Origin: Protostelium mycophagum
Taxonomy: Eukaryota > Evosea > Variosea > Protosteliida > Protosteliaceae
DNA length: 45,967 nt
Reading direction: 5' to 3'
Assembly (NCBI GenBank): GCA_002081555.1
Contig: MZNV01001672.1
Coordinates: forward strand, 1 to 45,967
The notes below the pieces were generated by a model. That model did no database searches and was not told the DNA's origin. It saw only the letters and a program-made list of their open reading frames with translations. Within the stretch, counting starts at the first letter, position 1. The number at the start of each line of letters is the position of its first letter. Made by a program: the position numbers and the translations under genes. Positions 33,854-44,985 of this stretch are shown in pieces.

Positions 33854-35548
33854 TCAAAGTGTGGGTGTCACATAAGCGGCGCTCAAACCTAAAGGAGTAA
33901 ACCTCTATGAGGATCGTGGAATACGTACCGCCATCTACAACGAGATTACACCCGGTCATATAAGAAGACTGCGAGATTTGAGGACGAGATTCAAATGAAA
34001 TTTCAATAAAAATAAATTTCCAAAAAAAAATAAAATCGAAATTTACATAATGAGAAACATTTCGGTTCACCTCTTCTGATGCGAGGAAAACGACCGCGTT
34101 TGTGACGTCTTGGGGGTATAAATACCTCCCCATTGGGATATGCTGCATGTCTCTACTGCCATCTTCCGTCTATTTTTAGTTCAGAGGGCAAGTGGGTCAC
34201 CATAAAATGATGAGGACGTCTTTGGCAAAGACTATCACCAAAACTTTCAAATTTCACAAAGACACAAGATAACACTGAATACGCTTTTGCAGCGTCAATA
34301 TCCACTGAATCCAATCGAAATGAATCAACAACAACGGAAGAGGCTTCTTACCGGTCTGACCCTTCTCTGTGGACCTAATGTAATGCTGTTGATCCTGATG
34401 TTTTCTTTTGCGTGTGTGACAGCCAACTCTCTTGTCATGGCTGTAAGATCTCAGAACGAAAATGGTTTCCAGATGCTGGAGATGTAAAAAACATATAAAT
34501 GTTACACAAGATCGCGCCCATGCTAGCCGTGTAACCAACTGAAAGGTGATGAGATATTAAATTTTAAAAAATTAAAAAATTCTATTGTTTTTATTGTGGA
34601 AAATCTTACTGCTTGGTGTTGCGGAACCGAGAAGAGCTGAATGATGTATAATATTAATGATATTCCCAGACCCATTTTTGCTGTTTGTTGTCATGACATC
34701 GAGCATCTACAACTCGAGAGTTGAAAACTCACCGAAATTTCGGGATCCAAGCTTTAGTGGCCATAAACACTGACTTTGCGTTTTTCATCGATGACATGAA
34801 AGTCTTTACACAATGAGGAAATTACACAAATTAATAAAAAAGTATATTTTTGTAGGGAAATACTGTGGGCGTTTCACAGTCGAGTTTTTGTTTCAAAAGA
34901 ATATTTAAAAAATATTTTCGGCGGGAAAATTGAAATCTCGATAGACTACAACGCGCCAAACATACCATCTCATTAGTGGAAATTCCGATGTCATCTTGTT
35001 GGGTGTAATCAGGGTTGTTGATCAGTAAATCCACTATTTCTCATCAAAAACAGATGATGAGCAGTGAACTCACCTTTTCCAAAGTTTTTGATGCAATATT
35101 TCACGGCGTTCTGGGCTTCTATTTGTATCTCCAGGTTGTAATATCTATCGGGTAGCTCTATACCCCAGTTATATATCTCATCTCTGATCTGGTATTTATT
35201 TATTTGTTATTATTTGCATGTGATGAACAGAAAATGATCGTGAAATGGCGGATACCTTCTGTGTTTGTTCTATATCTCTGCCCAACAGGAATACATCAGT
35301 AGCACCTAATGATTGAGACGTGATCACAAGGGTACAGATTTCAGAAAATTACCCTCTTTAACCACAGCTCTAACGATCTCTTGACCGACGGGTGTATCAC
35401 TTCTCGTTATCAAGATGGACTATATATGTAAGAAACATTTTGACAAAGCTCTTCCTACTTTGCCTGCAAGTCTCCCATTTGTTTTGATGAAATCAGGTTT
35501 GATCCTTTCTGGGGTCAATATCTGACTTCTCACTGGCATTCGGAACAT
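33854..35548 (-). CDS. Degenerate short-chain dehydrogenase/reductase
   Basis: Multi-exon SDR-fold protein starting at 35548 (MFRMPVRSQILTPERI) and ending ...VVDGGLSAAYVTPTL at 33854. The fold is clear: GRLAGKSILIT at the start of the Rossmann domain, DVFLLGRD, DLLINN, GNIINI, TRELAVTHAKENIRINSI, GRYLYPQDVTNAVVFLASEE and SSYMTGCNLVVDGG. However the cofactor motif TGxxxGxG reads TRSDTPVG, NNAG reads NNPD and the catalytic YxxxK reads YTASM. It is most like YghA/fungal stress-type SDRs of the NADP glucose-dehydrogenase branch by architecture (inference). Intact frame with all splice sites suggests a retained non-catalytic role, or an altered chemistry. It lies 145 bases upstream of receptor Z on the same strand. 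Confidence 0.78.
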
Positions 35549-35640
35549 CGCTGATGATAGTTTGTGCAATGTGATTTTTGGATGGTGATGTGATGTGAAC
35601 CCACTTACGTAAATTTGAGACAATCTGATCGGACACAAAA
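35549..35640. promoter_or_regulatory. 92-bp bidirectional spacer, SDR / SEC3
   Basis: Divergent start codons are only 92 bases apart. A perfect palindrome TTACGTAA lies near 35605-35612, close to the centre, and resembles a bZIP-type site. That interpretation is inference. Confidence 0.4.
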
Positions 35641-38600
35641 ATGGGGAAAGGTGGCGAAGAATTATATATAGACCCATTACAAGTCAAGAAAGATGTACAG
35701 AATCACTTGTTTCAAGACGAAGATGTTCGAGCGGTGATCAACATCATTACACAACCTAAGAGACGTTTGGGTGTCACATCCCACAGAAGAGAGCAGAAGA
35801 ATCAAGTGAAGAAACAATTTCTTTGTGTTACGAGTGCGTAACTTGAAGTCTGCACGATAATGATCTGAAATCATCAGTCCAGGGTAATCGGGTTAGAATA
35901 CAGAGGATCAAATATTCAAATGACACCTACGTCATCAAACAGACTTGGAAATTAGAAGATCTAGTCCGAATCGAAGTGGCAGAGGTAATTAGAATGGAAA
36001 GTGTCTTATATAACGATGTACAACGCAGTCCATCAAAGAGGGACAAGAAGGTGGTTTCGGTTTGTTTTTCGAGAAGCCATTTTACTGCCAAGGAACCTCT
36101 ATCGCATTGAGAAATGAATTTCTGTCCACGTTGTGGACCATATGCAAGGAAAAGCTGCAGAAGATGCCACAAGCTTCGACAGATATGTCTCAACTCGGTC
36201 TGATTAGAGGTGATCATCTCTCGATCGTGTTGGATCATCAAAAATGACATTCAGTAGGGGATTCATCGATGAATAAGGATGACATTTCGAACCAATACAG
36301 AGATCTAATGACTGTATCGGAGGCCAAAGAACTCGAGGATTTATTACAAGCCTGTGTCACGGGAGAGATGGATATCGACGTACTGTCCGCGAATCTCACA
36401 TCGAGATTATCTGATTTAGAGGTTATTTTTAACCTATTTATGTTTTTGGAAATATTATTGTTATTTTTATCAATGTCTCAGAAAAATAATTTTCAAAATA
36501 ATTTTCAAAATAATTTTCAAAATAATTTTCAAAATAATTTTCAAAATAATTTTAATATTTCTGATTTTTAGAAAATAAAAACATTTTCAATCATTTTAAA
36601 AAATAATAACATTTTTAATCATTTTTAAAATCACATTAATCTTGTCCACAACCATAATCAAACTCTCAGATACAAAATATATATGCTATCATCGATGCCG
36701 AGAACGCGACATACGATGTACAGCAGAGGATTGTAGAGGCAACAATTCAATTGGACACAATAGACGCATGGCTCACCGATTACCACTCCTCCTTGACGGT
36801 GATTTTTTAATTTTTTTTGCAATGTTTCGAAAAAAAAAAATCACATTTTTGGTTAAGATATTTTAGTATGTTGTATTACTTGCCGAAATACATTCATTGT
36901 AGTTGTTCTGGACCCGTATTTTACTGTATTTGCTGGGCGTGCCTTACCGTCCCCAAACGATTCCCGCGCAATTGGTCAAATTCAAAATTCAAATATTTTG
37001 CAACTTATTCTGCAGAGATCTCACTTCATTTTATTCAATTCTTCTCTAAAGAATTCAGAGCATCAAATCGTATATCGAGCAGATAGAACTACGCAACAAC
37101 CGCATGGAGATCGCCACACAAAACCAGCGGAAGTTACAAACCGAGCTCAACAATCTCTTGAAGAAAATCTACATCAGTAAATCGAGCGTGGCCACCCTGA
37201 AGGAGCCAAATCTGGCCCTCGGAGCGGGTCTAAATTCCGCGGTTGCAGCGGTGGAGGAGCTGACGAATGTATACCAGGAGTATGACAATTTTCCTCCTCC
37301 TACAAAGAACATGAAGGCTGTACAGTGAGTTTTTCTAGAATTTTTTTAATTTTCTATTCAAAATTTTTTCATAAAAATCACGGAAAATATTCCGAAAAAT
37401 CATTCAAAATAAATTCTTCTCAAAAATAAATTTAAAATTAAAAAAATATTGAATAATGTAGAGAGAGAATGAAGGAGCTGAAGGACCTCCACCAGAACTT
37501 GTCCATAAAATTCGAGGAGACGCAGCGCGATCTCTACACAAAGCTGGTCTCTTATCTGGCAAAGCAAAGGGTGGAAGACAAGACCGAAATCACGTGGTTG
37601 CCAGGGTGTCACGCTAGTGTACACAACAGTTTGGGACCATACACCCCTTTGATGACGTGGCTCCACCAGTATGATGCCGAGAAATACGGGAAATTGATGG
37701 GGTTGTATTCGAATACGACGTTTGGGACGTTGTACAAGGGGGAGTTTAAAGGATTTTTCTCTGAAATTCTGAAATTGAGAGTGAAAGACTACAAAGATAG
37801 GAAATTGCTCGGTAAGCGAAATTTCAGTGAAATTTCCGATTTTATTGAAAATTAAAAAAGATTCTCCAGAGATTTCCGAGAGAATTCATACTGATGCTAA
37901 AAATAGCACTGAATGCTCCCGGAAAAGCAGAATTCAAACCGTATAATATCAATTTAAATACTCCACCAAAACCGGAGAAAATGGCCCCAGAACTAGTGAG
38001 TCATTCTTATATTATAAAATCAGAACCATAATAGCTTTGTTTCAAAAGTCATTTTCATGGTAAAATCGTCTAAAAATAGACTCATTACCCCATCACAATG
38101 TTTTTGTTCTGCAGTCTACATTTCAGTTGTGAAATCTCCGTGAAACTTACCATCGACGGAAGCGTGGCTTCACCCCCTCTATTCCAGGAACATTATCTTG
38201 ATTATTATGGGTTATGTTGTGGAAATTTCTTTGAAACTTCCAGCTTTCTCTGCACTCTGTTGCATTGTTGTCCAGTTGCGTGCTGCAGTATATCTTTCTG
38301 CAGCTTTGAGTGGTCTTATACTACTGTCAACCGCCTCAGTGTAATAAACGCCATTTATTGTTTTGATCAAAACTACCAAGCTCTGCCGCAGTAATTCTTC
38401 TGCAAAAAAATCAGCCAATGCCTAGGATGTACTGGTATTCACATATTGATTCTCATCAGGTTTTCGCGTATTGTTTGAACTTATTGCTGCCCACCATTAT
38501 AGAAGAACAGAAGTTTTGCACGAAGTATTTCTCCTTGAGGATGCCAGTCAACGGTGTTCCTCCAACCGAAGAACAGTCCAAGTCAGTTTTTTTAATTTTT

Positions 38601-40746
38601 AAAACTTTCTCCCAGATTTTTCGAATCTTGAAATTTTATAATTTGGAAATTTTTTCGGTTTTTCCCATTAATTCTTTTCAAGTTGATTTTTTTAATGAAA
38701 TTTTTTCAAGTTGATTCTTTTGATGAGATTTTTTCAAGTCGAGTTTTTATTGATTTACGCACAGCGAAAAAATTTCAAGAATATTAGGCGAGATGTTTTC
38801 CGCAGTTAATGAGGGTATATCACATCTCATAAATTCAAGCCATAAAGTAAGGTCTTTCTGTAAACATCAATTTCAAAAAGACCTCTCAGCTCTGCTGTAG
38901 ACGCACGGGGACAGGAAAATTCCACGACTTTTCGAGTTGTATTTTTTTGATTTTTTAGGCGTTATGATGGTTTGGCAAACGTGAAATTCACTGATAGAAA
39001 TACAATATCCCCGCAAATATTGAAACATTTCCGTAATATTTTTGTTTTAATCTGTTAGAGTAATATTACTTGCATCTCCGTTGCTTCAAAAAAAATTTAT
39101 ATCAACACAACAGAAAATCTCCGAGCGCGTAAATTCTCTTTTGAAATTTGAAATTGTATAGGTCGATCCATTTAATGACATCAACATGTTGGTCTACAAC
39201 TCTGATTTCAAGTCGAGAGTTGTAGATAGCTATTACGCGGTGGATTTGTTAAACCAAACGGACAACCGGATACGCACGTTATTCGACTCTTACATCGTGA
39301 GGATTTTTATTCTAGATTAAAAAAATCTTCAAAATATCTCAAAAAATTAATTTTATTCAGGCGGATCAAGTATCTACAATCAATGCGACCCACGTGAGTA
39401 TTCCAAAAATAAAAAATAAAAAGATATTTATTTGAATTTATTTCACCGCAGGTTCACATCAAGAGGGTCGGGATCCTTCCCATCATCAACAAGGTAGAAG
39501 CATCTAAAAATCAAATTTAAATCAAAAAGATCTAGTCACGTGTTATATAATCTACAAAAGTGTAGATGAGAAAGAATTACGTAAACAATGGCGATTTTTC
39601 GTGGTCATATTCTGAATATCTCCAGGTCTGCGTTGCAGTAGAATTGATGTCTGTCCGAATCCAAGGTCAGACCGAAAAATCATTACCATTCCAGGTGAAA
39701 TTTATATTTTTTTCTATCAGAATGTAAATTAAAAAATTTGACATTTTAAAAAAAATTGACATTTTTAAAAAATTTTTTGACATTCTTAAAAAAATTTTAC
39801 ATTTTTAAAAAATTTTTTGACATTCTTAAAAAAATTTTACATTTTTAAAAAAAATTTGACATTCTTAAAAAAAAATTGACATTTTTTAGACAGTGGATGA
39901 GGCGTGTGGACAGTTGATCTCTGCCACATTTAGTTGGCTTTTAGCTTTAGATAAAGAAGCAAAAGAGAAATACAAACTCATCACCCGATTTGGTGACTCA
40001 GAGATTTTGATTTCGGATAAAATTCAATTTCACTTTCTGACAGATTTCAGAGAATTTTCACAGATTTTTCGTGGAATTGTCGAATTTGAAATTTAAATCC
40101 ACTGAGAAATTCGCGAAACAGGCAGAGCAAGCGTATAAATCAAATTTAGATTTATTCATGAGATTTCTAGTCGACAGACATCTAAAGGACGTGACGGTCA
40201 GTTTTTAATTTTTTCATATTTAAATCTGTGAAGAATTTTCTGTGAATTTCCTACAGAAATATCATTCTATGCGATTCGCAGATCTGCGAATCTAAAAATA
40301 GCGTCGGGAAAATGATTACCGACCCATAATAGGAGTTTTTTGATCAGCTGGATAAATTATTGGAGCGATTGCCCGAAGAAGACGTACAGTTCCAACAGTC
40401 ACACTCTAAACAAGCATTTCAACGTATAAACATGCGTATCAACACGGCTCTGGTGAATATCACATCTCTCTCAGAAGATGACCGTTGTAGATCACCAAAA
40501 AAATGAAGGAAATACAGAGGGTCATCAATAAAAATCTCAGCACTTCTGTACAACAATCCCAAGTATGGACAGTCCTCACGGTAATTCACGAGATCTTACC
40601 GTGCGATCTCTCACATCCTCCAGGAGTACTTTGTGGAGCAATATAAACACTACGAAGACTTGGTGAAGAGATGTTATAAATCAGAATTAAACATGACACA
40701 TAAAGTCCTCATAGAGACTATCCGAGACAAACTTGGCACAGAATAA
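35641..40746 (+). CDS. SEC3: Exocyst complex subunit SEC3 (EXOC1)
   Basis: Multi-exon gene for the exocyst subunit that marks plasma-membrane sites for vesicle tethering. The N-terminal Sec3 PIP2-binding PH-like domain is visible: HLFQDEDVRAVINII, KKQFLCV, then IQGNRVRIQRIKY and QTWKLEDLVRIE, and FEKPFYCQGTS...NEFLSTLWTICKEKL. Next come SEAKELEDLLQACVTGEMDI, a coiled-coil core (IELRNNRMEIATQNQRKLQ) with LKEPNLALGAGL, and the C-terminal exocyst domain (YTPLMTWLHQYDAEKYGKLMGLYS, TLYKGEFKGFFSEIL). It ends ...IRDKLGTE with the stop at 40744. Exon 1 is 35641-35833; joining to TCCAGGGTAATC at 35878 keeps the frame. Introns are AT-rich and several hold tandem repeats. Not all 3' exon edges between 38.8 and 40.6 kb were resolved. 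Confidence 0.9.
36482..36553. repeat. 12-bp tandem repeat in a SEC3 intron
   Basis: About six copies of a 12-base unit containing AATAATTTTCAA. Each unit includes a TTTT/AAAA pair, so the array can also fold. It is confined to an intron after ...LTSRLSDLE. Confidence 0.9.
39736..39890. repeat. Tandem repeat of GACATTnTTAAAAA units in a SEC3 intron
   Basis: Units of about 20-23 bases with the pattern TTGACATTCTTAAAAAAATTTTACATTTTTAA-type sequence repeat about seven times, with a higher-order 43-base duplicate. It ends at the acceptor TTTTTTAG before the exon encoding DEACGQLISATFSW. Confidence 0.85.
40577..40603. repeat. Stem-loop overlapping a SEC3 splice donor
   Basis: CACGGTAA at 40577-40584 and TTACCGTG at 40596-40603 are exact reverse complements. 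The GT of the likely donor (ACG|GTAATT) lies inside the 5' arm, so pairing would mask it. Related to the other CGGTA/TACCG palindromes. Confidence 0.6.
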
Positions 40747-40805
40747 AATATTTAAAATATTTGAAATATATTTCAAAATCATTAGATAAAAATATATTTT
40801 GAAAT

Positions 40806-43800
40806 TCAAGTCGGTATTCTCCCGCGCAAATATTCGAGGAATTGGTCGGTGGGCTTGTCGAACATTGGAAGTCTTATACTCTTCACCGGATTTCCTGCAA
40901 ATCTCAATTTTAAAATCCAAACTTCGAAAAAAAATAAAAATCCACATTTCGAAATAAATAAACAAATAAAAAAATCTTGAAATTGAAAAAAAATGAAATT
41001 CTACCCTTCAAATTCAAATTTCTGAGTTGTGTGGCCAACCCTAACTCTGGGGGGATATTATTGATGTCATTATTCGACAAGTTCAGATTCCCAAGTGTCC
41101 TAGCGCAGCGGACTACCTCAGCGTCTATCTCTACGATCTTATTGTTGCTCATGTCTAAAGTATCGAGATTTTGTGCTTGTGGTAGAGATGTGGGGATGTT
41201 GGTGATGCTGTTGTATGCGAGGGATAAAGAGGTCAGTCGTCTTAGTCTTGAGAAGAGGTCGGCAGGGACACCTGTCATTCTGCAAAATTCAAAAAAAATT
41301 AAAATCATTGGAATTGAATAGTCACCTATTCGATTGTAGATTGAGGGTCTTCAAGCTATTTATAGACAATATCTGCACCGGAAATACAGTCATCAAGTTG
41401 GAAGACAGATCGAGCTCTGTGAGGGCCAGCAGCCCGAGAGAACTGGGCAGAGTGGAAATGCGATTGTTTTGTAATTGGAGTACCACAAGTGATGATAAGG
41501 TGGATATTTGCTCTGGTATAACAGTGATCTAATTTCATGAGAAGAATTTTTTTTCTTTATGAAAATAACTTGACCAGAAATTGTTGCAAGAAAGAAAACA
41601 TGTGACTGTTGCGGCACAGCCGCAACCCCATTCTGTTCTATTTTTAGATCACCTCAATACTCGAAAACATGTGATGACGTCATCGTAATAGACAGAAAAA
41701 AAACATGAAATCTCACTGAAATTTCACCTGATTTTGAGAGAGATTGAGGTGTGTCACGTCCGAGGAATCCCATACGGCCTCAGGAAATTCAGTCAATCTC
41801 TTGTTGTTGAGATTCAATTTTCCAGCAGAGGAAAACATTGCAATCCGCTTCATCTCATTCTCTTCTATCGCTTTTTTTGGTTAGTTTTGCAAAAAAAATT
41901 CATTTTCTCTTGAATTCTGAGAAATAAAAATCGAATTTTTTTCAACTTTCAAAGTCGCTTTTTCGTTAACTTGGCAAAAAAAATTCAAATTTTTCATTAC
42001 TTTTGCAAAAAACTTCTCACTTGAAAAAATTCGATTTTCACCCTCCAAGAAAATTCTACATTTATAACTTGTAATTCACAATATAATAAAACACTCACTC
42101 TTATCGTCATCTTCGCCGGTCAAGTCTTTCGTTAATTCTTGAGTGGGCATCCTGCTCTTCAGATAATCCAACAGTATCTTCGTCCCTCTCTCCGGCCGCG
42201 GATAGGTCTTTAGCATATTTCCTTCGTATAGTACCTTTTTTAATTGTGGTAAGAAGCCCATTTGTGGCGGGAGATTAGCGAGTTCGTTGTTCTGTAGATC
42301 TATACTGCTGAGAGATCTCAAAGTGGAAATTTGTTCGGGGATTGTCCTTGAAAAATCAAAAATAAATTATTTTTGGAGTTGATTTTATTTCTTATTGCAA
42401 TGAGATTTTGTGGGCAATGATCTTCTTTCGAAAGAATATACGGTAATAAGCGCGAAGAATTGCGGTATGGAAACGCAAAACAAATGTCGGAGACTTGACA
42501 GTTTATTGCAGAAAATATTTTGAAATAAAATATATTTAAAATAAATATATAATCTGATCTCACTTGATCTGATTACTCTGTACATCCAAAACGGCAAGTT
42601 GTGGCAGGTTGTAGAATTCTACATCGTCACTGATATTCTTCAAAACATTAAATCCCGCCAAAATCTCCTTCACAGGACTTTTGGCGCCTATTTTACATTC
42701 AGCGAATTTTCAACAAAACTTAAAATTTTCCCGCCAAATCTTTCCTTGAAAATTCTCACCAAATTTGGGCATTTTTTTCAATTTGTTTCTGCTTATATCT
42801 ACTCTTGTGACAGATGTCAAAAATTCAAATGTTGGTAATTCGGTCAGAATATTTCCCTGGAGGCCCAGCTCAGCCAGCCCCTTCAGATCACGTAAGAATC
42901 CTTCGTCTACAACGGCGATCTGGTTGTTGTTGAGTTGTAGATTGCGGGTCTTGGGGGGAAGGGAGTATGGGGTCAGATTTCTTATGAGGTTGTGGCTGAG
43001 TTGTAGTGTGTGAAGTTGGGCACAATTATTCAAGCCCTGAGGGATCTATCTTTACGTCATTATCGAACCAAACACGGTAAGCAACCGCAAAATTCACGTT
43101 TACAAACGCCAAAATAAAAACTCACCCCACTGAGTTTGTTGTGATCTAAAAATAGCTCATTCAGTACCGGCAGCTGCTCGAATGACACGTCATTGATATC
43201 GGTTATGTTATTATGTGACAGATCCAGCTTTGTCAAATTCACAAGTGTTGTGATCTGCACGGGGACAATAGAGATGTTGTTGTTGCATAAGATGAGCGTG
43301 TTTAGATGTTCCTGCAGCTTCTCCACCTCTTCAGGAATCACACTGATGCTGCGATAACTCAGTTTTTCAGGCATTCTATAGGCTTATTTGTAGTCAAAGA
43401 TGTCTGTTCCTGCGGTAGCTGCAGGCGATATGATATCTTGAAAAACGGTCGAAACGAACGAACGAAAAAATTCAAAATTCAAATCTGCACCTGTTGTGCC
43501 CCAAGTCCAACTTTTTTAACGGCTCTCTTTCCCACCACTTGTCGTCACCGTCGAATGATTTTTCTTCCAAATTGAATACGTCAAGAGGAACATATGTCAT
43601 CTGTCTGTTGGAAAGGTTCAGAGTCCCACTAGATTGGGCCGCGCGGAGTAGCCTCTCAAGTACCTGTTTGAAATTTAAATTCTTGTTTTGGCGGGAAAAT
43701 TTTGTTTTGGGTATTTCTTCGTGACTAAATTGCGGTAAGTTCACGTGACTTTGCGGTTTGCAACCGTGATCTCCCAACAAAGGAAAGACATAAAAGACAT

Positions 43801-44491
43801 ATTTGAATCCATATTTACCTTCCCACTTGCAGGTTCTTTATTCTCTTGAACAGTGTACACGTCATTCGTCTGTTTAACATCAGACTCTAAATTTAAAGAT
43901 CTAAAAATAGAATGAGAATTTACTCTGCTATTTTTAGAAGATATGGGGAGGTCATCATAGGTCGGATTGAACTTCTGATGCTGCTCTGATGCCTTCAGGA
44001 AAGCTGCAGAAGGCGTAAATTTTCCCCTGGCAGAGCTTTGAGTTGTAGAGGTTGAGCTGGTGGTAGTGCCGCTGCCGCTCGGACGTGAAGATGTTCCACC
44101 TTTATGAATGAACATCATTTCTTCATCATGAGTGGTATTTTATAGTGCAAATGAAACACAAGATGATAGTAAATCGTACATTACGCCTCAAACCAGTAAT
44201 GATGACGTATGATGACTTACTTTTTGTGGAGGTAACTCTGGAGGGCCCTGCAGACGTCGTACTGAGATTGGATGTCTTTGAACCCCCTTCAATTCGAGAT
44301 GATGTCGTGGCGGTTCCGCTCGATTTTGTACCTGCAGACGTCGTTTTGACTGGCACTCTTGTTGCTGTTCTTGTAGCTGTAGAAGGCTTGCTTGTGATGG
44401 TAGTTCTTGTTTCTGAAGATTCAGCTTTGGATGTGCTTGAGACTGCCGTTCGAGGCGTAAGAGGCTTACTTCTTGCATCTGGCAGTGTCAT
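40806..44491 (-). CDS. LRRC40: LRRC40-type leucine-rich repeat protein
   Basis: Multi-exon gene; the start at 44491 opens a low-complexity Ser/Thr-rich N-terminus of about 100 residues. A conserved entry follows: VLERLLRAAQSSGTLNLSNRQMTYVPLDVF and WWEREPLKKLDLGHN, as in LRRC40. Leucine-rich repeats of the 23-residue LxxLxLxxNxI type run through exons at about 43375-43130, 43030-42760, 42600-42570, 42320-42100, 41830-41750, 41520-41340 and 41280-41010. The interruption PQMGFLPQLKKVLYEGNML...YLKSRMPTQELT in mid-protein and the terminal GNPVKS...FLEYLRGRIPT mark the two ends of the repeat halves. The stop is at 40806. Cytoplasmic or nuclear; molecular role is poorly known in any organism. Confidence 0.88.
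41608..41626. repeat. Short perfect hairpin GTTGCGGC-ACA-GCCGCAAC
   Basis: An eight-base-pair perfect stem with a three-base loop in an LRRC40 intron. It is the longest-stem member of the GCGGC hairpin family here and has the same loop as the copy at 10131. Confidence 0.75.
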
Positions 44492-44682
44492 TTCAAATGA
44501 ATGATATGGCGGGAGAATTAAGATTTAGTGTTATCAAATAAAGAGTGAGGTGGTGTTCATTTGATTTGGTACCGGTAGAACGTCCAAACATGTGTTGATG
44601 AGGAAGGCACAATACAAATAATGTTTTTTAATCTTGATTTCGATGTTAATATTTTTGAATTTCATTCACAGAAGTTCGTTGC
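44492..44682. promoter_or_regulatory. 191-bp divergent spacer, LRRC40 / MOCS2
   Basis: Both promoters must lie here. A GGCGGGAG word at about 44509 is the only GC-rich element. A CAG at about 44671 preceded by pyrimidines could be the acceptor of a 5' leader intron for MOCS2A. Confidence 0.4.
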
Positions 44683-44940
44683 ATGAGCCGCATCACTGTC
44701 CTCTTCTTTGCTGAAGCTAAAGTCAAGACAAAAACAGAATCTAAGGTCTATCAAGTGGCAGAAGGAACAACAGCCAAACAACTCGTCTTCTCCACAATAC
44801 TGAAGGAATTTCCAACACTAGACACAGTCTTGGCAAGAGCGCTCGTTGCACTGAATCAAAATTACCTAGATCCCAAAGAGGATCCATTACTAAAAGACGG
44901 AGACGAACTAGCTGTGATTCCCCCTCTCAGCGGTGGATAA
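44683..44940 (+). CDS. MOCS2A: Molybdopterin synthase small subunit (MoaD-type)
   Basis: An intact single-exon 85-residue ubiquitin-like protein. The family's C-terminal Gly-Gly (PPLSGG) is present; it is thiocarboxylated and donates sulfur to precursor Z in molybdenum cofactor synthesis. ITVLFFAEAKVKT at the N-terminus, VALNQNYLD in the middle and LKDGDELAVIPPLSGG at the end are all typical MoaD features. Length is normal for the family. The large subunit begins 45 bases downstream, and a perfect 38-nt intron lies between them, so both are probably encoded by one mRNA. Confidence 0.95.
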   Translation: MSRITVLFFAEAKVKTKTESKVYQVAEGTTAKQLVFSTILKEFPTLDTVLARALVALNQNYLDPKEDPLLKDGDELAVIPPLSGG

Positions 44941-44941
44941 A

Positions 44942-44979
44942 GTGAGACTACTGTTTTTACGTTCATATCACTAATACAG
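44942..44979 (+). other. 38-nt intron between MOCS2A stop and MOCS2B start
   Basis: GTGAGA...TAATACAG begins two bases after the MOCS2A stop codon and ends just before ATGTAGATG. Its length and signals match other introns in the window. Removing it leaves the MOCS2B ATG seven bases after the MOCS2A stop on one transcript. Confidence 0.65.
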
Positions 44980-44985
44980 ATGTAG

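Larger units (their letters stand above)
1320..42942. repeat. Dispersed 9-mer GTTGTAGAT / ATCTACAAC, about 41 copies
   Basis: Exact copies by eye start at 1320, 1889, 3732, 5557, 8275, 8540, 8903, 10819, 11011, 12304, 13749, 14102, 17216, 17275, 17421, 17685, 17811, 17893, 18191, 19384, 19561, 20288, 21464, 21571, 22429, 22489, 24930, 29902, 30312, 30865, 30982, 31252, 31883, 32155, 32350, 32551, 33933, 34705, 39219, 40484 and 42934. More than half are preceded by C, and A or G often follows, giving CGTTGTAGATRA. Copies lie in exons, introns and spacers and on both strands. They cluster at 17.2-22.5 kb and 30.3-32.6 kb and are scarce from 22.5 to 29.9 kb, including the whole P450 gene, and in MOCS2. 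Function unknown. Confidence 0.85.
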
